Source: CAZXGD01 sp046350455 (GTDB lineage Bacteria; Planctomycetota; Phycisphaerae; Phycisphaerales; SM1A02). Taken from it: 64,000 bases of DNA. The translations under genes were made by a program, and so were the position numbers. Location of the stretch: contig JAXMAM010000004.1 of assembly GCA_046350455.1 (NCBI GenBank), positions 1 through 64,000 on the forward strand, written 5' to 3'. The notes below the pieces were generated by a model, which made no database searches, was not told where the DNA came from, and was given only the letters and a program-made list of their open reading frames with translations. This document shows, one piece after another, positions 24,020 to 34,322 of the stretch (position 1 is the first letter of the stretch; the number at the start of each line of letters is the position of its first letter).

Positions 24020-24613
24020 ATGCACGACCCGTTTGAACCCAACCTCAGCACGAACAAGGCCCAGGGCCTTCAGACCTACGCCATGCTCCTGTACCGCCGC
24101 GCGGTGCACCCGGAGTTCTTTGGCATCGAGGCCCGCAAGCGCCTGGAGCACGGCGACTATGAGTTCGAAGGCTGGATCTTCAAGGGCGGCCACTGCGCCC
24201 GCTTCCAGTACGCCGGCCTGACCTTCTGCGAAGTGGTGGTGGAGAACCCAGCCAACCTGCCAGATCGCGGGCTGGTGGTGTCGCTGCCTTGTGCAGGCGA
24301 GCGCGACCATGAAGAGAAGCTCACCGAGCACATCGCGTACATGACCACCATCCAGACAGAGACGCTGAGCGATCACCTCTATCTGGGCACCTACAAGGAG
24401 ATGCTGGCGCACGGCCGTGAAGGCACTGCGGACTGCATCATGACGGTCTGGACGGACAACCACGGCAAGCCCAACCTCTCGCTCATTGACATGCAGCGGT
24501 TCCGCAATGAACTGCACCTGCAGGGCTATCACCTGCGCAGCGAATGCGGCATGGTGCTGCGCACGCAGTCCATGATCCAGCTGCCAGCGCCAGCCCCCAA
24601 GAAGAAGGCGTAG
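24020..24613 (+). CDS. conserved hypothetical protein (possible DUF2617 family)
   Basis: 197 residues from MHDPFEPNLSTNKAQGLQ. The segment LYRRAVHPEFFGIEARKRL, a later GGHCARFQYAGLTFCEVV and CAGERDHEE recall the DUF2617 family of planctomycetes and actinobacteria, but this is from memory of the pattern only. No signal peptide or membrane segment is present, so it is probably cytosolic. The longer open frame upstream runs into rnpB and is not used. The start has the palindromic operator-like site 21 nt before it. The uracil-DNA glycosylase gene follows 10 nt after the stop. Confidence 0.65.
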   Translation: MHDPFEPNLSTNKAQGLQTYAMLLYRRAVHPEFFGIEARKRLEHGDYEFEGWIFKGGHCARFQYAGLTFCEVVVENPANLPDRGLVVSLPCAGERDHEEKLTEHIAYMTTIQTETLSDHLYLGTYKEMLAHGREGTADCIMTVWTDNHGKPNLSLIDMQRFRNELHLQGYHLRSECGMVLRTQSMIQLPAPAPKKKA

Positions 24614-24623
24614 GCTGCGCGCC

Positions 24624-25508
24624 GTGTCCACGGCACGGTTCACATCTTGGCACGTGCTGCAGCAGTTCGACCAGGCGCTGGGGCTTCAGGACACCTTGCG
24701 TTCGGGCGCCGCGTCCGCTGGTCTTGTCGCACCGACTGGCCTTCCCGATCCTGCTGGCCTTCCAGCGCGCGCGGCCATCGTTGAGCCGCGCCCAGAACAG
24801 CCATCTGCGCCAGAGGTCACTGCCTCTTCGCTGCAGATGGGTGCATGGGCGCTCCCCACAGAGTGGCTGCTGAGCGCTGGCGAGCCTGCTCAGCGCGCAG
24901 CGCGGCTTGCATCCATCCAGGCTGCGCACGCAGCAGGGTGCCCTCACTGCACGGTGGCCACTGGCTGGCACAACATGGTCTTTGGCGAGGGCAATCCAGC
25001 CGCTGACATCCTGTTTGTGGGCGAAGCGCCAGGCGAGACAGAGGACCAGCTGGGCAGGCCGTTTGTGGGCGCTGCTGGCAAGAAACTGGACGAGATGATC
25101 AAGGCCATGGGGCTCGAGCGCCAGCAGGTCTACATCGCCAACGTGCTCAAGACCCGGCCGCCAGACAATCGCACGCCGCTCCAGCCAGAGGTGGACGCCT
25201 GCGGTCCGTACCTGGTGGCGCAGATTCTGGCTATCCGCCCGCAGGTGATCGTGACGCTGGGTGGTCCTGCTGCCAAGCTGGTGCTGGGTGAGGCCACGGG
25301 CATCACGCGGCTGCGCGGCGTCTGGCGGGAATGGGTGGCCCCGCAAGGTTCCGACTGCAAGCCCATTCCAGTGATGCCGACCTACCACCCCGCGTACATC
25401 CTGCGCAACTACACAGCCAAGGTGCGGGGCGAGGTCTGGAGCGATCTGAAGCGCGTGCTGGAGCGGCTTGGCCGCCCAGTGCCGGGGACTTCCTCGCAGG
25501 CGCATTAA
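24624..25508 (+). CDS. uracil-DNA glycosylase, iron-sulfur family 4 type
   Basis: 294 residues from a GTG at 24624. The catalytic core starts near residue 100: CPHC (first two Fe-S cysteines), VFGEGNPAADILFVGEAPGETEDQLGRPFVGAAG (motif 1 with GEAPGxxED), then YIANVLKTRPPDNRTP, VTLGGPAAK and the C-terminal MPTYHPAYIL (motif with the catalytic His). Further cysteines at DACGPYL and SDCKP could complete the 4Fe-4S site. It excises uracil from DNA. The N-terminal ~95 residues are an Ala/Pro-rich extension. TAGGCT 7 nt before the GTG (overlapping the upstream stop) may be a local promoter. Confidence 0.9.
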   Translation: MSTARFTSWHVLQQFDQALGLQDTLRSGAASAGLVAPTGLPDPAGLPARAAIVEPRPEQPSAPEVTASSLQMGAWALPTEWLLSAGEPAQRAARLASIQAAHAAGCPHCTVATGWHNMVFGEGNPAADILFVGEAPGETEDQLGRPFVGAAGKKLDEMIKAMGLERQQVYIANVLKTRPPDNRTPLQPEVDACGPYLVAQILAIRPQVIVTLGGPAAKLVLGEATGITRLRGVWREWVAPQGSDCKPIPVMPTYHPAYILRNYTAKVRGEVWSDLKRVLERLGRPVPGTSSQAH

Positions 25509-25591
25509 AGGACGCTTCCATCGCTCTCCCTGGGGTGATTTTTCCTGCCGTCGTGGAACAGCCTGCGAGGGCGCCGCGTATCTCATGATGC

Positions 25592-25619
25592 GGGGAGCGC
25601 CGAAGCAGCGGCGCTTCCC
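25592..25619 (+). other. strong hairpin in the gap after the glycosylase gene
   Basis: GGGGAGCGCCG (25592-25602) pairs fully, with one G-U, with CGGCGCTTCCC (25609-25619) around a 6-nt loop, and is followed by AAAAA. With the terminator at 25637 this gives two consecutive structures in a 187-nt gap. It could be a short structured RNA or a terminator serving the minus strand. Confidence 0.4.
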
Positions 25620-25636
25620 AAAAAGCCCCCCACGAG

Positions 25637-25676
25637 GAGCCTGCCGCGGCCTTTGGTCAGCGGCGGGCTCTTTTTT
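25637..25676 (+). terminator. intrinsic terminator after the uracil-DNA glycosylase
   Basis: GAGCCTGCCGC (25637-25647) pairs with GCGGCGGGCTC (25660-25670), followed directly by six T. It lies 20 nt before the convergent MEMO gene stop. Confidence 0.8.
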
Positions 25677-25695
25677 GGACTCTGCGCAGCGCGGC

Positions 25696-26922
25696 TTAGG
25701 CCAGCAGCGCCAGCGCAGCGCTCGACACCAGCACCGTGCCTCGGTCATCCACCGCCTGGTGGTACGTCACCATCTCGCGTGTTGCGTGCGGCGCAGCCAC
25801 CAGGGTGGCCACCAGGTTGCCCACCGAGCACCAGCGGTTTGGATTGCCACCGCTGCGGAACACGCCCAGGAAGGGCTCTGCACCCTCGATCCAGGATCCC
25901 AGGGTGTCGCGGTCGTACTGCTCGATCTGATGCTTCTGCGCGGTGTCCACCGCGCGCTGATCGCCAAACTGCGGACCACGGTGGCTGAGGTCTGCGCTGC
26001 TTACAAAGAGCGTGCGGCCACCAGCTTGCTTCAGGATGTCCTTCAGCGCGTTGGCAAACTCCAGCGTGCCCACGCGCTCGCCATCGTCCTCCAGCAGACC
26101 GCTGATGGGATCTGGCACCAGCGCCACCACCACGGGCACATCGCCGTACAGGTGCTGGATCCACGGCAGGTGCAGCGCCACAGAGTGCTCGCCCAGGAAG
26201 TCCAGCTGGTCCTTGAAGAGCTTCTCGCCAAAGGCATCGCGCAGCCGCTCCAGCACGCCCACGTCTGGGTTCACTGGTCCAAACGGCGTCTCGAAGCCGA
26301 ACTCTGTCATCACCACGCCGTCGCCGATGCCGAAGTGGTTGGTGCCCAGCACCACCACGCGATCAGGACGCGTGCGTGCGCCAGACTCCAGGCACTTGTA
26401 CGCAGCGCCGTAGGTGGGGCGGCCGCGGCCATAGTCCAGGTGTGGAGCCACCACGCCAGCCACAGGCTTGCCCAGGTCGGGGTCTTCTGTCTCGGCCAGC
26501 GCTGACACGATGAACTCGCGCAGCTGCGTGGCGATCTCTGGCTTGCGCTGATCATCACCCAGCGCAAAGCGGCCAGCAGCGCGGATCTGCTCCAGCTTCT
26601 TGCGCTCCAGATCCTCTGCGATGGGACCCCAGAAGTAGCCCATCTCATCCATCTTCACCAGCATCTGCTCCAGCTGCTGCTGCGCTTCCGATGGCACCTT
26701 GAGCTTCTCAAAGATCTCCGTCAGCGTGTCCTCGCCCTGGCACTGCGACAGCAGCACCAGGATCTGCGGGGGAACCACCATGCTCTGGCCGCCCAGGTTG
26801 GACGGATCACGCAGCAGGGCCATCTGCTGACCATCCTTTGCCTTCACCGGGATGGGCTGGAAGGGCCGGATATGCGGACGCTGGAGATGCTCTGGCAGGG
26901 CTGACTTCGCGGGAGTGGCCAT
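25696..26922 (-). CDS. AmmeMemoRadiSam system protein B (MEMO family)
   Basis: 408 residues from MATPAKSALPEHLQ. The start is set by a TTGGAT/TACACT promoter ending 9 nt upstream, inside a longer open frame. The N-terminal ~130 residues form a small helical domain (FQPIPVKAKDGQQMALLRDP). The C-terminal MEMO domain, related to class III extradiol dioxygenases, shows GVVAPHLDYGRGRPTYGAAYK, VVVLGTNHFG, DFLGEHSVALHLPWIQHLYG and TLFVSSADLSHRG with the histidines of the metal pocket. The partner AMMECR1 and radical-SAM genes are not in the window. The chemistry of the system is unknown. It is transcribed alone. Confidence 0.88.
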   Translation of the reverse strand: MATPAKSALPEHLQRPHIRPFQPIPVKAKDGQQMALLRDPSNLGGQSMVVPPQILVLLSQCQGEDTLTEIFEKLKVPSEAQQQLEQMLVKMDEMGYFWGPIAEDLERKKLEQIRAAGRFALGDDQRKPEIATQLREFIVSALAETEDPDLGKPVAGVVAPHLDYGRGRPTYGAAYKCLESGARTRPDRVVVLGTNHFGIGDGVVMTEFGFETPFGPVNPDVGVLERLRDAFGEKLFKDQLDFLGEHSVALHLPWIQHLYGDVPVVVALVPDPISGLLEDDGERVGTLEFANALKDILKQAGGRTLFVSSADLSHRGPQFGDQRAVDTAQKHQIEQYDRDTLGSWIEGAEPFLGVFRSGGNPNRWCSVGNLVATLVAAPHATREMVTYHQAVDDRGTVLVSSAALALLA

Positions 26923-26931
26923 AGAAGGGGC

Positions 26932-26961
26932 AGTGTAGGGGTTGCAGGAAGCGGGATCCAA
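26932..26961 (-). promoter_or_regulatory. promoter of the MEMO-family gene
   Basis: On the minus strand, TTGGAT (complement of 26956-26961), an 18-bp spacer and TACACT (complement of 26932-26937), with 9 nt to the ATG. Confidence 0.65.
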
Positions 26962-27037
26962 TTTTGCACAAACCCGTGAACCAAATCAGCTTCTGGCCGA
27001 TATCAACCCACCGAAGCCGCCCCTCTTGGGGCACCAG

Positions 27038-27043
27038 TACACT
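27038..27043 (+). promoter_or_regulatory. -10 element of the DUF1573-ankyrin gene
   Basis: TACACT, 43 nt before the ATG at 27087. No clear -35 is seen at the right distance. Confidence 0.45.
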
Positions 27044-27086
27044 TGTCCTTTTCTGACTTGGTTTCCGCCCACAGAGGCACCACACC

Positions 27087-28895
27087 ATGAACCGAATCCT
27101 GACCGCCAATCGTCTGACGTGCTGCTTCATCGCTGCAGCGCTTTGCCTGCCCCATGCTGCGCTGGCGCAGAACGCACCACCAGCATCGCCTGCCAAGGCG
27201 CCACCAGCCACCAACCCAGCTGGCCCAACGGGCGCGCCGCCGGTGGTGGACGACCCCGCTGTTGGCAAGGACGGTTCCAAGAACCAGGGTGGCAAGCTGT
27301 CGTCCAAGGCTCCGCCTTCCTCCACTGGCACCGCACGCACGGCAGCTCCGCCGCCCGCGCTGGCTGCCAACCCACAGAACCCGCAGGCCTCTGCGCCAGT
27401 CATCGCCTTCGAGCCAGCCGTGCTGGACCTGGGCGAGCTGATGGCAGAGGTCTCCAAGACCGGCTCCATCACGGTCAAGAACATCAGCGACAAGCCAGTG
27501 AAGATCGTGAAGATCGTTCCTGGCTGCGGCTGCACCACCACCAGCGCGCCTCCAGGGCCGCTGGATCCTGGCGCGTCTGCCAAGGTGGACATCACCCTGA
27601 AGCCACCAGCCAAGGCTGGCCAGAAGGTGAGCAAGAACGTCTCCTTCCAGATCGAGGACCACGCGCCCCAGGTGCTGATGGTGGAGGGCTACGTCAAGGA
27701 GTTCGTGAACATCCAGCCAGACATGATGGATGCTCCCAGCTCGGAGAACCCAGCTCCAACCCCCGTCAACCTGACCAGCAAGGACAACACCAAGTTTGCC
27801 GTCACGGGCGCAGTGCCGGACGTGTTTGTCACGCCGCTGCCAGCCTCTCCGGACCTGAAGCAGACCCTGCAGCTGGACTGGGCCAAGTGGACCACCGCTG
27901 GCAAGCCTGCCAAGGTCTCCATCCTGACCAACCACCCGCACGCCGCGCAGATCACGCTGCTGATCAAGCGTTCCCTGAAGGACGCCCAGGCCCAGCGTGA
28001 AAAGGCAGTGAACGTGGAAGCAGCGCCACCCGTGGTGCTGGCTGCCCGCGCTGGCGACGCTGCCAAGGTGGCTGAGCTCCTGAAGGGCGGCGCTGTGGTG
28101 GACGCTGTGGACGGCGCAAGCCGCCGCACCGCGCTGCACTTTGCTGCCGACAGCGGCAACGTGGAGGTCATCAAGGTGCTGCTGGCTGCCAACGCCAGCC
28201 CCAACACGCCAGACCGCACGGGCAAGACGCCGCTCACCCTGGCTGCCGAGAAGAAGCAGGCCAAGGCCCTGGAGCTGCTCATCGCTGCCAAGGGCAACCT
28301 GGAAGCTCGCGACCAGGTGCAGGGCACGCCGCTCCTCTGGGCCGCTGGCCTGGGCAGCCCTGACACCGTCAAGCTGCTGCTGGACGCAGGCGCCAACCCC
28401 AACGTCTCCGACGTCAACGGCATGACTCCGCTCATCTGGGCCGCCACCATCGGCAGCCCGCAGGTGGTGGAGCTGCTGGTGGCCAAGGGTGCGCAGATTG
28501 ATGTGCACGACAAGACCCTGGGCGACACCCCGCTGATGCGCGCGCTGCGTTCTGGCAAGCCAGAGACCGTGGCCATCCTGCTGAAGAAGGGCGCCAAGCT
28601 GGACACCAAGAACAATCCAGGCATGACGCCATTCCTGGTGGCCTGCGCCAACGGCAGCGTGGACAAGATCAAGATGCTGATCGACGCTGGCGCTGACAAG
28701 ACCGCCAAGGACAACCGCGGCTGGGGCGCCATTGACTTTGCCCGCAACCGCGTGGATCCGCAGAAGGACGCTGTCATCGCGTTCCTGGAGCCCATCGTGC
28801 CAGCCAGCACGGCGGCTGCTCCACCGCAGGTGAAGACGGCTGCTCCGCCAGCCGGCAACGACACCAAGACGGGTGGCAACACCACGTCGCACTGA
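27087..28895 (+). CDS. secreted DUF1573 plus ankyrin-repeat protein
   Basis: 602 residues. A signal peptide (CCFIAAALCLPHAALAQ, cleavage near residue 31) is followed by a Pro/Ala linker. The DUF1573 immunoglobulin-like domain (about 108-205) contains FEPAVLDLGELMAEVSKTGS and the typical VPGCGCTTTS. A spacer leads to about eight ankyrin repeats (about 310-570), with units such as GKTPLTLAAEKKQAKALELL and GMTPLIWAATIGSPQVVELL. The end is Pro/Thr-rich. It is probably an extracytoplasmic protein-interaction scaffold. Combining DUF1573 with ankyrins in one exported protein is uncommon. It is monocistronic, with its own promoter and terminator. Confidence 0.85.
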   Translation: MNRILTANRLTCCFIAAALCLPHAALAQNAPPASPAKAPPATNPAGPTGAPPVVDDPAVGKDGSKNQGGKLSSKAPPSSTGTARTAAPPPALAANPQNPQASAPVIAFEPAVLDLGELMAEVSKTGSITVKNISDKPVKIVKIVPGCGCTTTSAPPGPLDPGASAKVDITLKPPAKAGQKVSKNVSFQIEDHAPQVLMVEGYVKEFVNIQPDMMDAPSSENPAPTPVNLTSKDNTKFAVTGAVPDVFVTPLPASPDLKQTLQLDWAKWTTAGKPAKVSILTNHPHAAQITLLIKRSLKDAQAQREKAVNVEAAPPVVLAARAGDAAKVAELLKGGAVVDAVDGASRRTALHFAADSGNVEVIKVLLAANASPNTPDRTGKTPLTLAAEKKQAKALELLIAAKGNLEARDQVQGTPLLWAAGLGSPDTVKLLLDAGANPNVSDVNGMTPLIWAATIGSPQVVELLVAKGAQIDVHDKTLGDTPLMRALRSGKPETVAILLKKGAKLDTKNNPGMTPFLVACANGSVDKIKMLIDAGADKTAKDNRGWGAIDFARNRVDPQKDAVIAFLEPIVPASTAAAPPQVKTAAPPAGNDTKTGGNTTSH

Positions 28896-28919
28896 CCTGA
28901 GCCTTCCACAGGCCGCCTC

Positions 28920-28962
28920 GCAGGCCGCACGCTGGCAACAGCGCGCGGCCTGCGTTCTTTTT
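28920..28962 (+). terminator. intrinsic terminator of the DUF1573-ankyrin gene
   Basis: GCAGGCCGC (28920-28928) pairs with GCGGCCTGC (28945-28953), followed by GTTCTTTTT. Confidence 0.8.
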
Positions 28963-28973
28963 GCCGGGTTCCG

Positions 28974-28979
28974 TATGAT
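28974..28979 (+). promoter_or_regulatory. -10 element of the M32 carboxypeptidase gene, leaderless
   Basis: TATGAT ending exactly 6 nt before the ATG at 28986, just after the upstream terminator. Confidence 0.55.
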
Positions 28980-28985
28980 CGCAGC

Positions 28986-30530
28986 ATGACCACGCTTGCC
29001 CCGCCTGCGTCTGGTACGTCCGCACCCGTGCAGGAGCTGGTGGCTGCCTGCCGCGAAGCCCGCCTCCTAGGCAGCACCGCTGCCATCCTGGGCTGGGACC
29101 AGGAGACCATGATGCCGGATGGCGGCCTGCACCACCGGGCGCGCCAATTGGCGCAGCTGGCCAAGCTGGAGCACCAGCTGAGCACGGACCCGCGCATCGG
29201 GGATCTGCTGAAGAAGGCTGAGGAGGCAGTGGCAGCATTGCCTGCCACGCACCCAGACCGCGTGAACGTTCGCGAGCTGCGCCGCGACTACGACAAGGCC
29301 ACCAAGCTGCCTGCTGCGCTGGTGGAGGAGCTGGCGTCTGTGTCCAGCGTGGCGCAGCACGAGTGGGCAGAGGCTCGGAAGGCGAGCGACTTTGCGCGCT
29401 TCCGCCCGTGGCTGGAGAAGATCGTCCACCTGAACCAGCAGAAGGCAGACTGCTTTGGCTGGGACCGCGCCAGCGGCGAGCGCTGGGACGCGCTGGCAGA
29501 CAGCTTTGAGCCTGGCTGCACCGCCGCGCAGGTGAGCGCTGTGTTCGAGCCGCTGCGCACGCGCCTGCAGGGACTGCTGGACCGCCTGCGCGGCGCCACC
29601 CGCAAGCCGGATGGCAGCTTCAACGACTTTGAGCTGGATGTGGCCGCGCAGGAGAAGCTGGCCCGCTTTGTATGCGAGCGGATCGGCTTTGACTTCAGCC
29701 GCGGCCGCCTGGACAAGAGCACGCACCCGTTCTGCGGCGGCAGCCACTGCAACGACGTGCGCATGACCTGCCGGTATGCGCCGCGCACGCTGCTGGACGG
29801 CATGGGCAGCGCCATGCATGAATCGGGCCATGGCATGTACGAGCAGGGCCTGGACCCGGCCTGGATCAGCACGCCCATGGGCGAGGCTGTCAGCCTGAGC
29901 GTGCACGAGAGCCAGAGCCGTCTGTGGGAGAATCAGGTGGGCCGCAGCCTGGCCTTCTGGAAGTGGTGCACCCCGCAACTGCCGCAGTTCTTTGGGGACC
30001 GCGTGAAGGCCTTCAGCGCCGAGCAGATCTACCAGGCTGCCAACCTGGTGGAGCCGGGCTACATCCGCGTGGACGCGGACGAAGGCACCTACAACATGCA
30101 CATCATGGTGCGCTTTGCGCTGGAGCGCGCGCTGATCAGCGGGCGCCTGCCAGTGAAGGACCTGCCTGGCGAGTGGAACCGCCTGTACAAGGAGTACCTG
30201 GGCCTTGCGGTGCCAGATGATCGGCGCGGCTGCCTGCAGGACGTGCACTGGGCAGGGGGCATGATCGGCTACTTCCCCACCTACACGCTGGGCACGCTGT
30301 ATGCAGCGCAGTACTTCGAGGCTGCCAAGGCAGAGCTGCCGGGCCTGGAGGAGGGCTTTGCGCGTGGCGAGTTCCTGCCGCTGCGGCAGTGGCTCAACCG
30401 CAAGATCCACGCCACCGGGCGCACGTACCTGAGCAACGAGCTGTGCACAGTGGTCACAGGCAAGCCGCTTTCGGCTGATCCGCTGATGCGCCACTTGGAA
30501 TCCAAGCTTCTGCCGATGTACGGGCTGTAA
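28986..30530 (+). CDS. M32 family metallocarboxypeptidase (carboxypeptidase Taq type)
   Basis: 514 residues, matching the family length. The zinc-binding HEXXH motif is HESGH (278-282) within GSAMHESGHGMYEQGLD, followed by the family segments TPMGEAVSLSVHESQSRLWENQVGRS and YIRVDADEGTYNMHI. It removes C-terminal residues from peptides in the cytoplasm; no signal peptide is present. The -10 element 6 nt before the ATG indicates a leaderless message. It is followed after a short gap by typA with its own promoter. Confidence 0.95.
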   Translation: MTTLAPPASGTSAPVQELVAACREARLLGSTAAILGWDQETMMPDGGLHHRARQLAQLAKLEHQLSTDPRIGDLLKKAEEAVAALPATHPDRVNVRELRRDYDKATKLPAALVEELASVSSVAQHEWAEARKASDFARFRPWLEKIVHLNQQKADCFGWDRASGERWDALADSFEPGCTAAQVSAVFEPLRTRLQGLLDRLRGATRKPDGSFNDFELDVAAQEKLARFVCERIGFDFSRGRLDKSTHPFCGGSHCNDVRMTCRYAPRTLLDGMGSAMHESGHGMYEQGLDPAWISTPMGEAVSLSVHESQSRLWENQVGRSLAFWKWCTPQLPQFFGDRVKAFSAEQIYQAANLVEPGYIRVDADEGTYNMHIMVRFALERALISGRLPVKDLPGEWNRLYKEYLGLAVPDDRRGCLQDVHWAGGMIGYFPTYTLGTLYAAQYFEAAKAELPGLEEGFARGEFLPLRQWLNRKIHATGRTYLSNELCTVVTGKPLSADPLMRHLESKLLPMYGL

Positions 30531-30547
30531 ATCACGCGGGTTTTTGC

Positions 30548-30553
30548 TACACT
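30548..30553 (+). promoter_or_regulatory. -10 element of typA
   Basis: TACACT in TTGCTACACT, 15 nt before the ATG. CTGTAA at 30525-30530 (17-bp spacer), overlapping the upstream stop, is a possible -35. Confidence 0.5.
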
Positions 30554-30568
30554 GCGGGGCTTTCCCCA

Positions 30569-32437
<1,869 letters not shown>

Positions 32438-32444
32438 GGACCCC

Positions 32445-34273
32445 ATGACCCAGGCCAAGGCCCTGCAGTGCGAGACCGCTCTGCGAGCCTGGCTTCGCAC
32501 GCTTCCATCTGGCCAGCGGGCCAGCGCGCTGGAGGCGGCTGCTGCAGCGCACGGCCACGCTGCGCGCGCTGCAGAGGCGGCGCAGGCCAGCACCAATCGA
32601 GGCACCTGGTACACGCCAGAACCGCTGGTGGCCGCAGTGCTGGACCACGCCTTGAGTCCGGCCGCGCTGCGCTCTGGCAGGGTGCTGGACCCAGCCTGTG
32701 GCAGCGGGCACTTTCTGGTGGCCGCTGGCCAGCGCATGGTGGCAGCAGGGCGCCCCAGGAGGGGCTGCCCGCGGCACTGCGCGGCGTGGACATTGATCCC
32801 AAGGCGGTGGCGCTCACGCGTCTGCGGCTCCAGCATGCGTTTGGCGGGGCCCTGCTGCGTGGCGCAGCGCCATCACGTGCGCAGACGCGCTCCGCCTGTC
32901 AGCAGGGGACCTGCACAGCCGGCAGCAGGGGGCTTTGCTGCAGTGGTGGGCAACCCGCCCTTTCTTTCGCAGCTGCGCACGGCCACCGCAGCCAGCCGGG
33001 CGCAGGCAGCTGCGCTCCGCGAGCGGTTTGGTGGCGCTGTGGCTGGCTACGCAGACCTGGCCACCGCATTCCTGCTCTTGGCGTGCGAAGCCGCCGCGCC
33101 CGGCGGCACTGTGGCGCTGGTGCTGCCTGTGGCAGTGCTGTCCACGGCAGACGCAGCCGCTGTACGCCAGCGCGTGGCCACCGTGGCAGACCTGCGAGCG
33201 TGCCTGCTGCCGCCAGTGCGCGTTTTGGCGGCGGCGTGGGAACCATGGTGCTGGTGGCGTCGCTGCGGCAGAGGCTGGGCCGGCGGCAGCAGGCGCCACC
33301 GGTGCTCGTGCAGGGTGTGCTGGGCCAGGCGCCAGCGCAGGCTGTCCAGGTGCCCGCTGCGCTGGTGGCACAGGGCGCGTGGGCTCCGTTGGTGGCGGCT
33401 GCGCGCGGCGTGCCAGCCGTGGAGCCTGCGCAGCACAGATGGCACCGTGGCGCGGATCGCCAGCGCCACTGCGGACTTTCGGCAGCATTTCTACGGGCTG
33501 AAGGGCCACGTGGCAGAGGCGGCGACGCGCATGTCGCATCGCAGGCCAGCGGCTGCCACACGCGTCGCACCTGGCAGGCCAGCGGCTTCTGCAGGCATTC
33601 CATGTGCAGCCGGCATGGCACCGGTGGCCACCGTGGGCGCTGTGGATGCGGCGTATCTGGCATGGGGCGAGCGCCCAGTGCGCCTCCACGGCACGCGATA
33701 CCTGCGGCCTGTGGTGCGCGTGCGGCGCTGCGTGCCGCAGACCCAGCCATGGGGCGCTGGGCCGCAGCGCGGCTGGTGCCCAAGGTGCTGCTGGCCACGC
33801 AGACGCGCGCCCTGGAGGCGTGGGTGGATGAACGCGGCCAGATGCTGCCATGCACGCCGCTCATCTCGGTGGTGCCGCAGAAGCAGGGTGATGTGTGGCG
33901 AGTGGCGGCCGTGCTCTTGGCGCCGCCGGTGTGCGCCGCAGCATGGTGGCGCCACGCTGGTGCAGCGCTGTCTGTGCAGGCCATCAAGCTGCGGGCCAAG
34001 GAGGTGCTGGACCTGCCGCTGCCGCATCACCACGCAGCGTGGCGGCGCGGGGCCGCGCAGCTGAAGGCGTGGCAGCACGCGAATGCAGCGGGACGCGCCA
34101 GCGCGGCAGCAGCGGCGCGCCGCCGGTTCGCAGCAGCCATGTGCGCCGCGTATGGCGTGTCTGGATCGCAGGCCACGCGGCTGATGGCCTGGTGGCATCA
34201 TCAGCTGCAGCCAGCGCGGCCACGCCAGCGCACGGAACGTCCGGACGAGGTCGCCGCACGCCTGCGTCCCTAG
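32445..34273 (+). pseudogene. N6-adenine DNA methylase, at least six frameshifts
   Basis: Starts at an ATG 7 nt after typA, with a TGAGGA ribosome site. Successive frames together spell a class I methyltransferase of about 610 residues: GTWYTPEPLVAAVLDHAL, motif I VLDPACGSGHFLVAA, then VDIDPKAVALTRLRLQHAF, motif IV VVGNPPFLSQL, TADFRQHFYGLKGHV, WGERPVRLHGTRYLRPVV and WAAARLVPKVLLATQT. The frame breaks near 32757, 32865, 32930 (G-run), 33225 (T-run), 33427 and 33730. The motif content suggests a functional family member that modifies adenine in DNA. No restriction enzyme is adjacent, so it could be a solitary methylase. Either the gene is decaying or this stretch was poorly sequenced. Confidence 0.8.
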
Positions 34274-34289
34274 CGCTGGCATGTTCTGT

Positions 34290-34295
34290 TAAACT
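34290..34295 (+). promoter_or_regulatory. -10 element of lysC
   Basis: TAAACT in CTGTTAAACT, 27 nt before the ATG; AGGAGG (34313-34318) lies in between as the ribosome site. Confidence 0.45.
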
Positions 34296-34322
34296 GCGCC
34301 GTTTCTCCCTTCAGGAGGCAGG

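Noticed and set aside
32445..34273. Restriction-modification or phage-defence island around the DNA methylase
   Set aside because: No restriction endonuclease, helicase or other defence gene flanks it; neighbours are typA and lysC.
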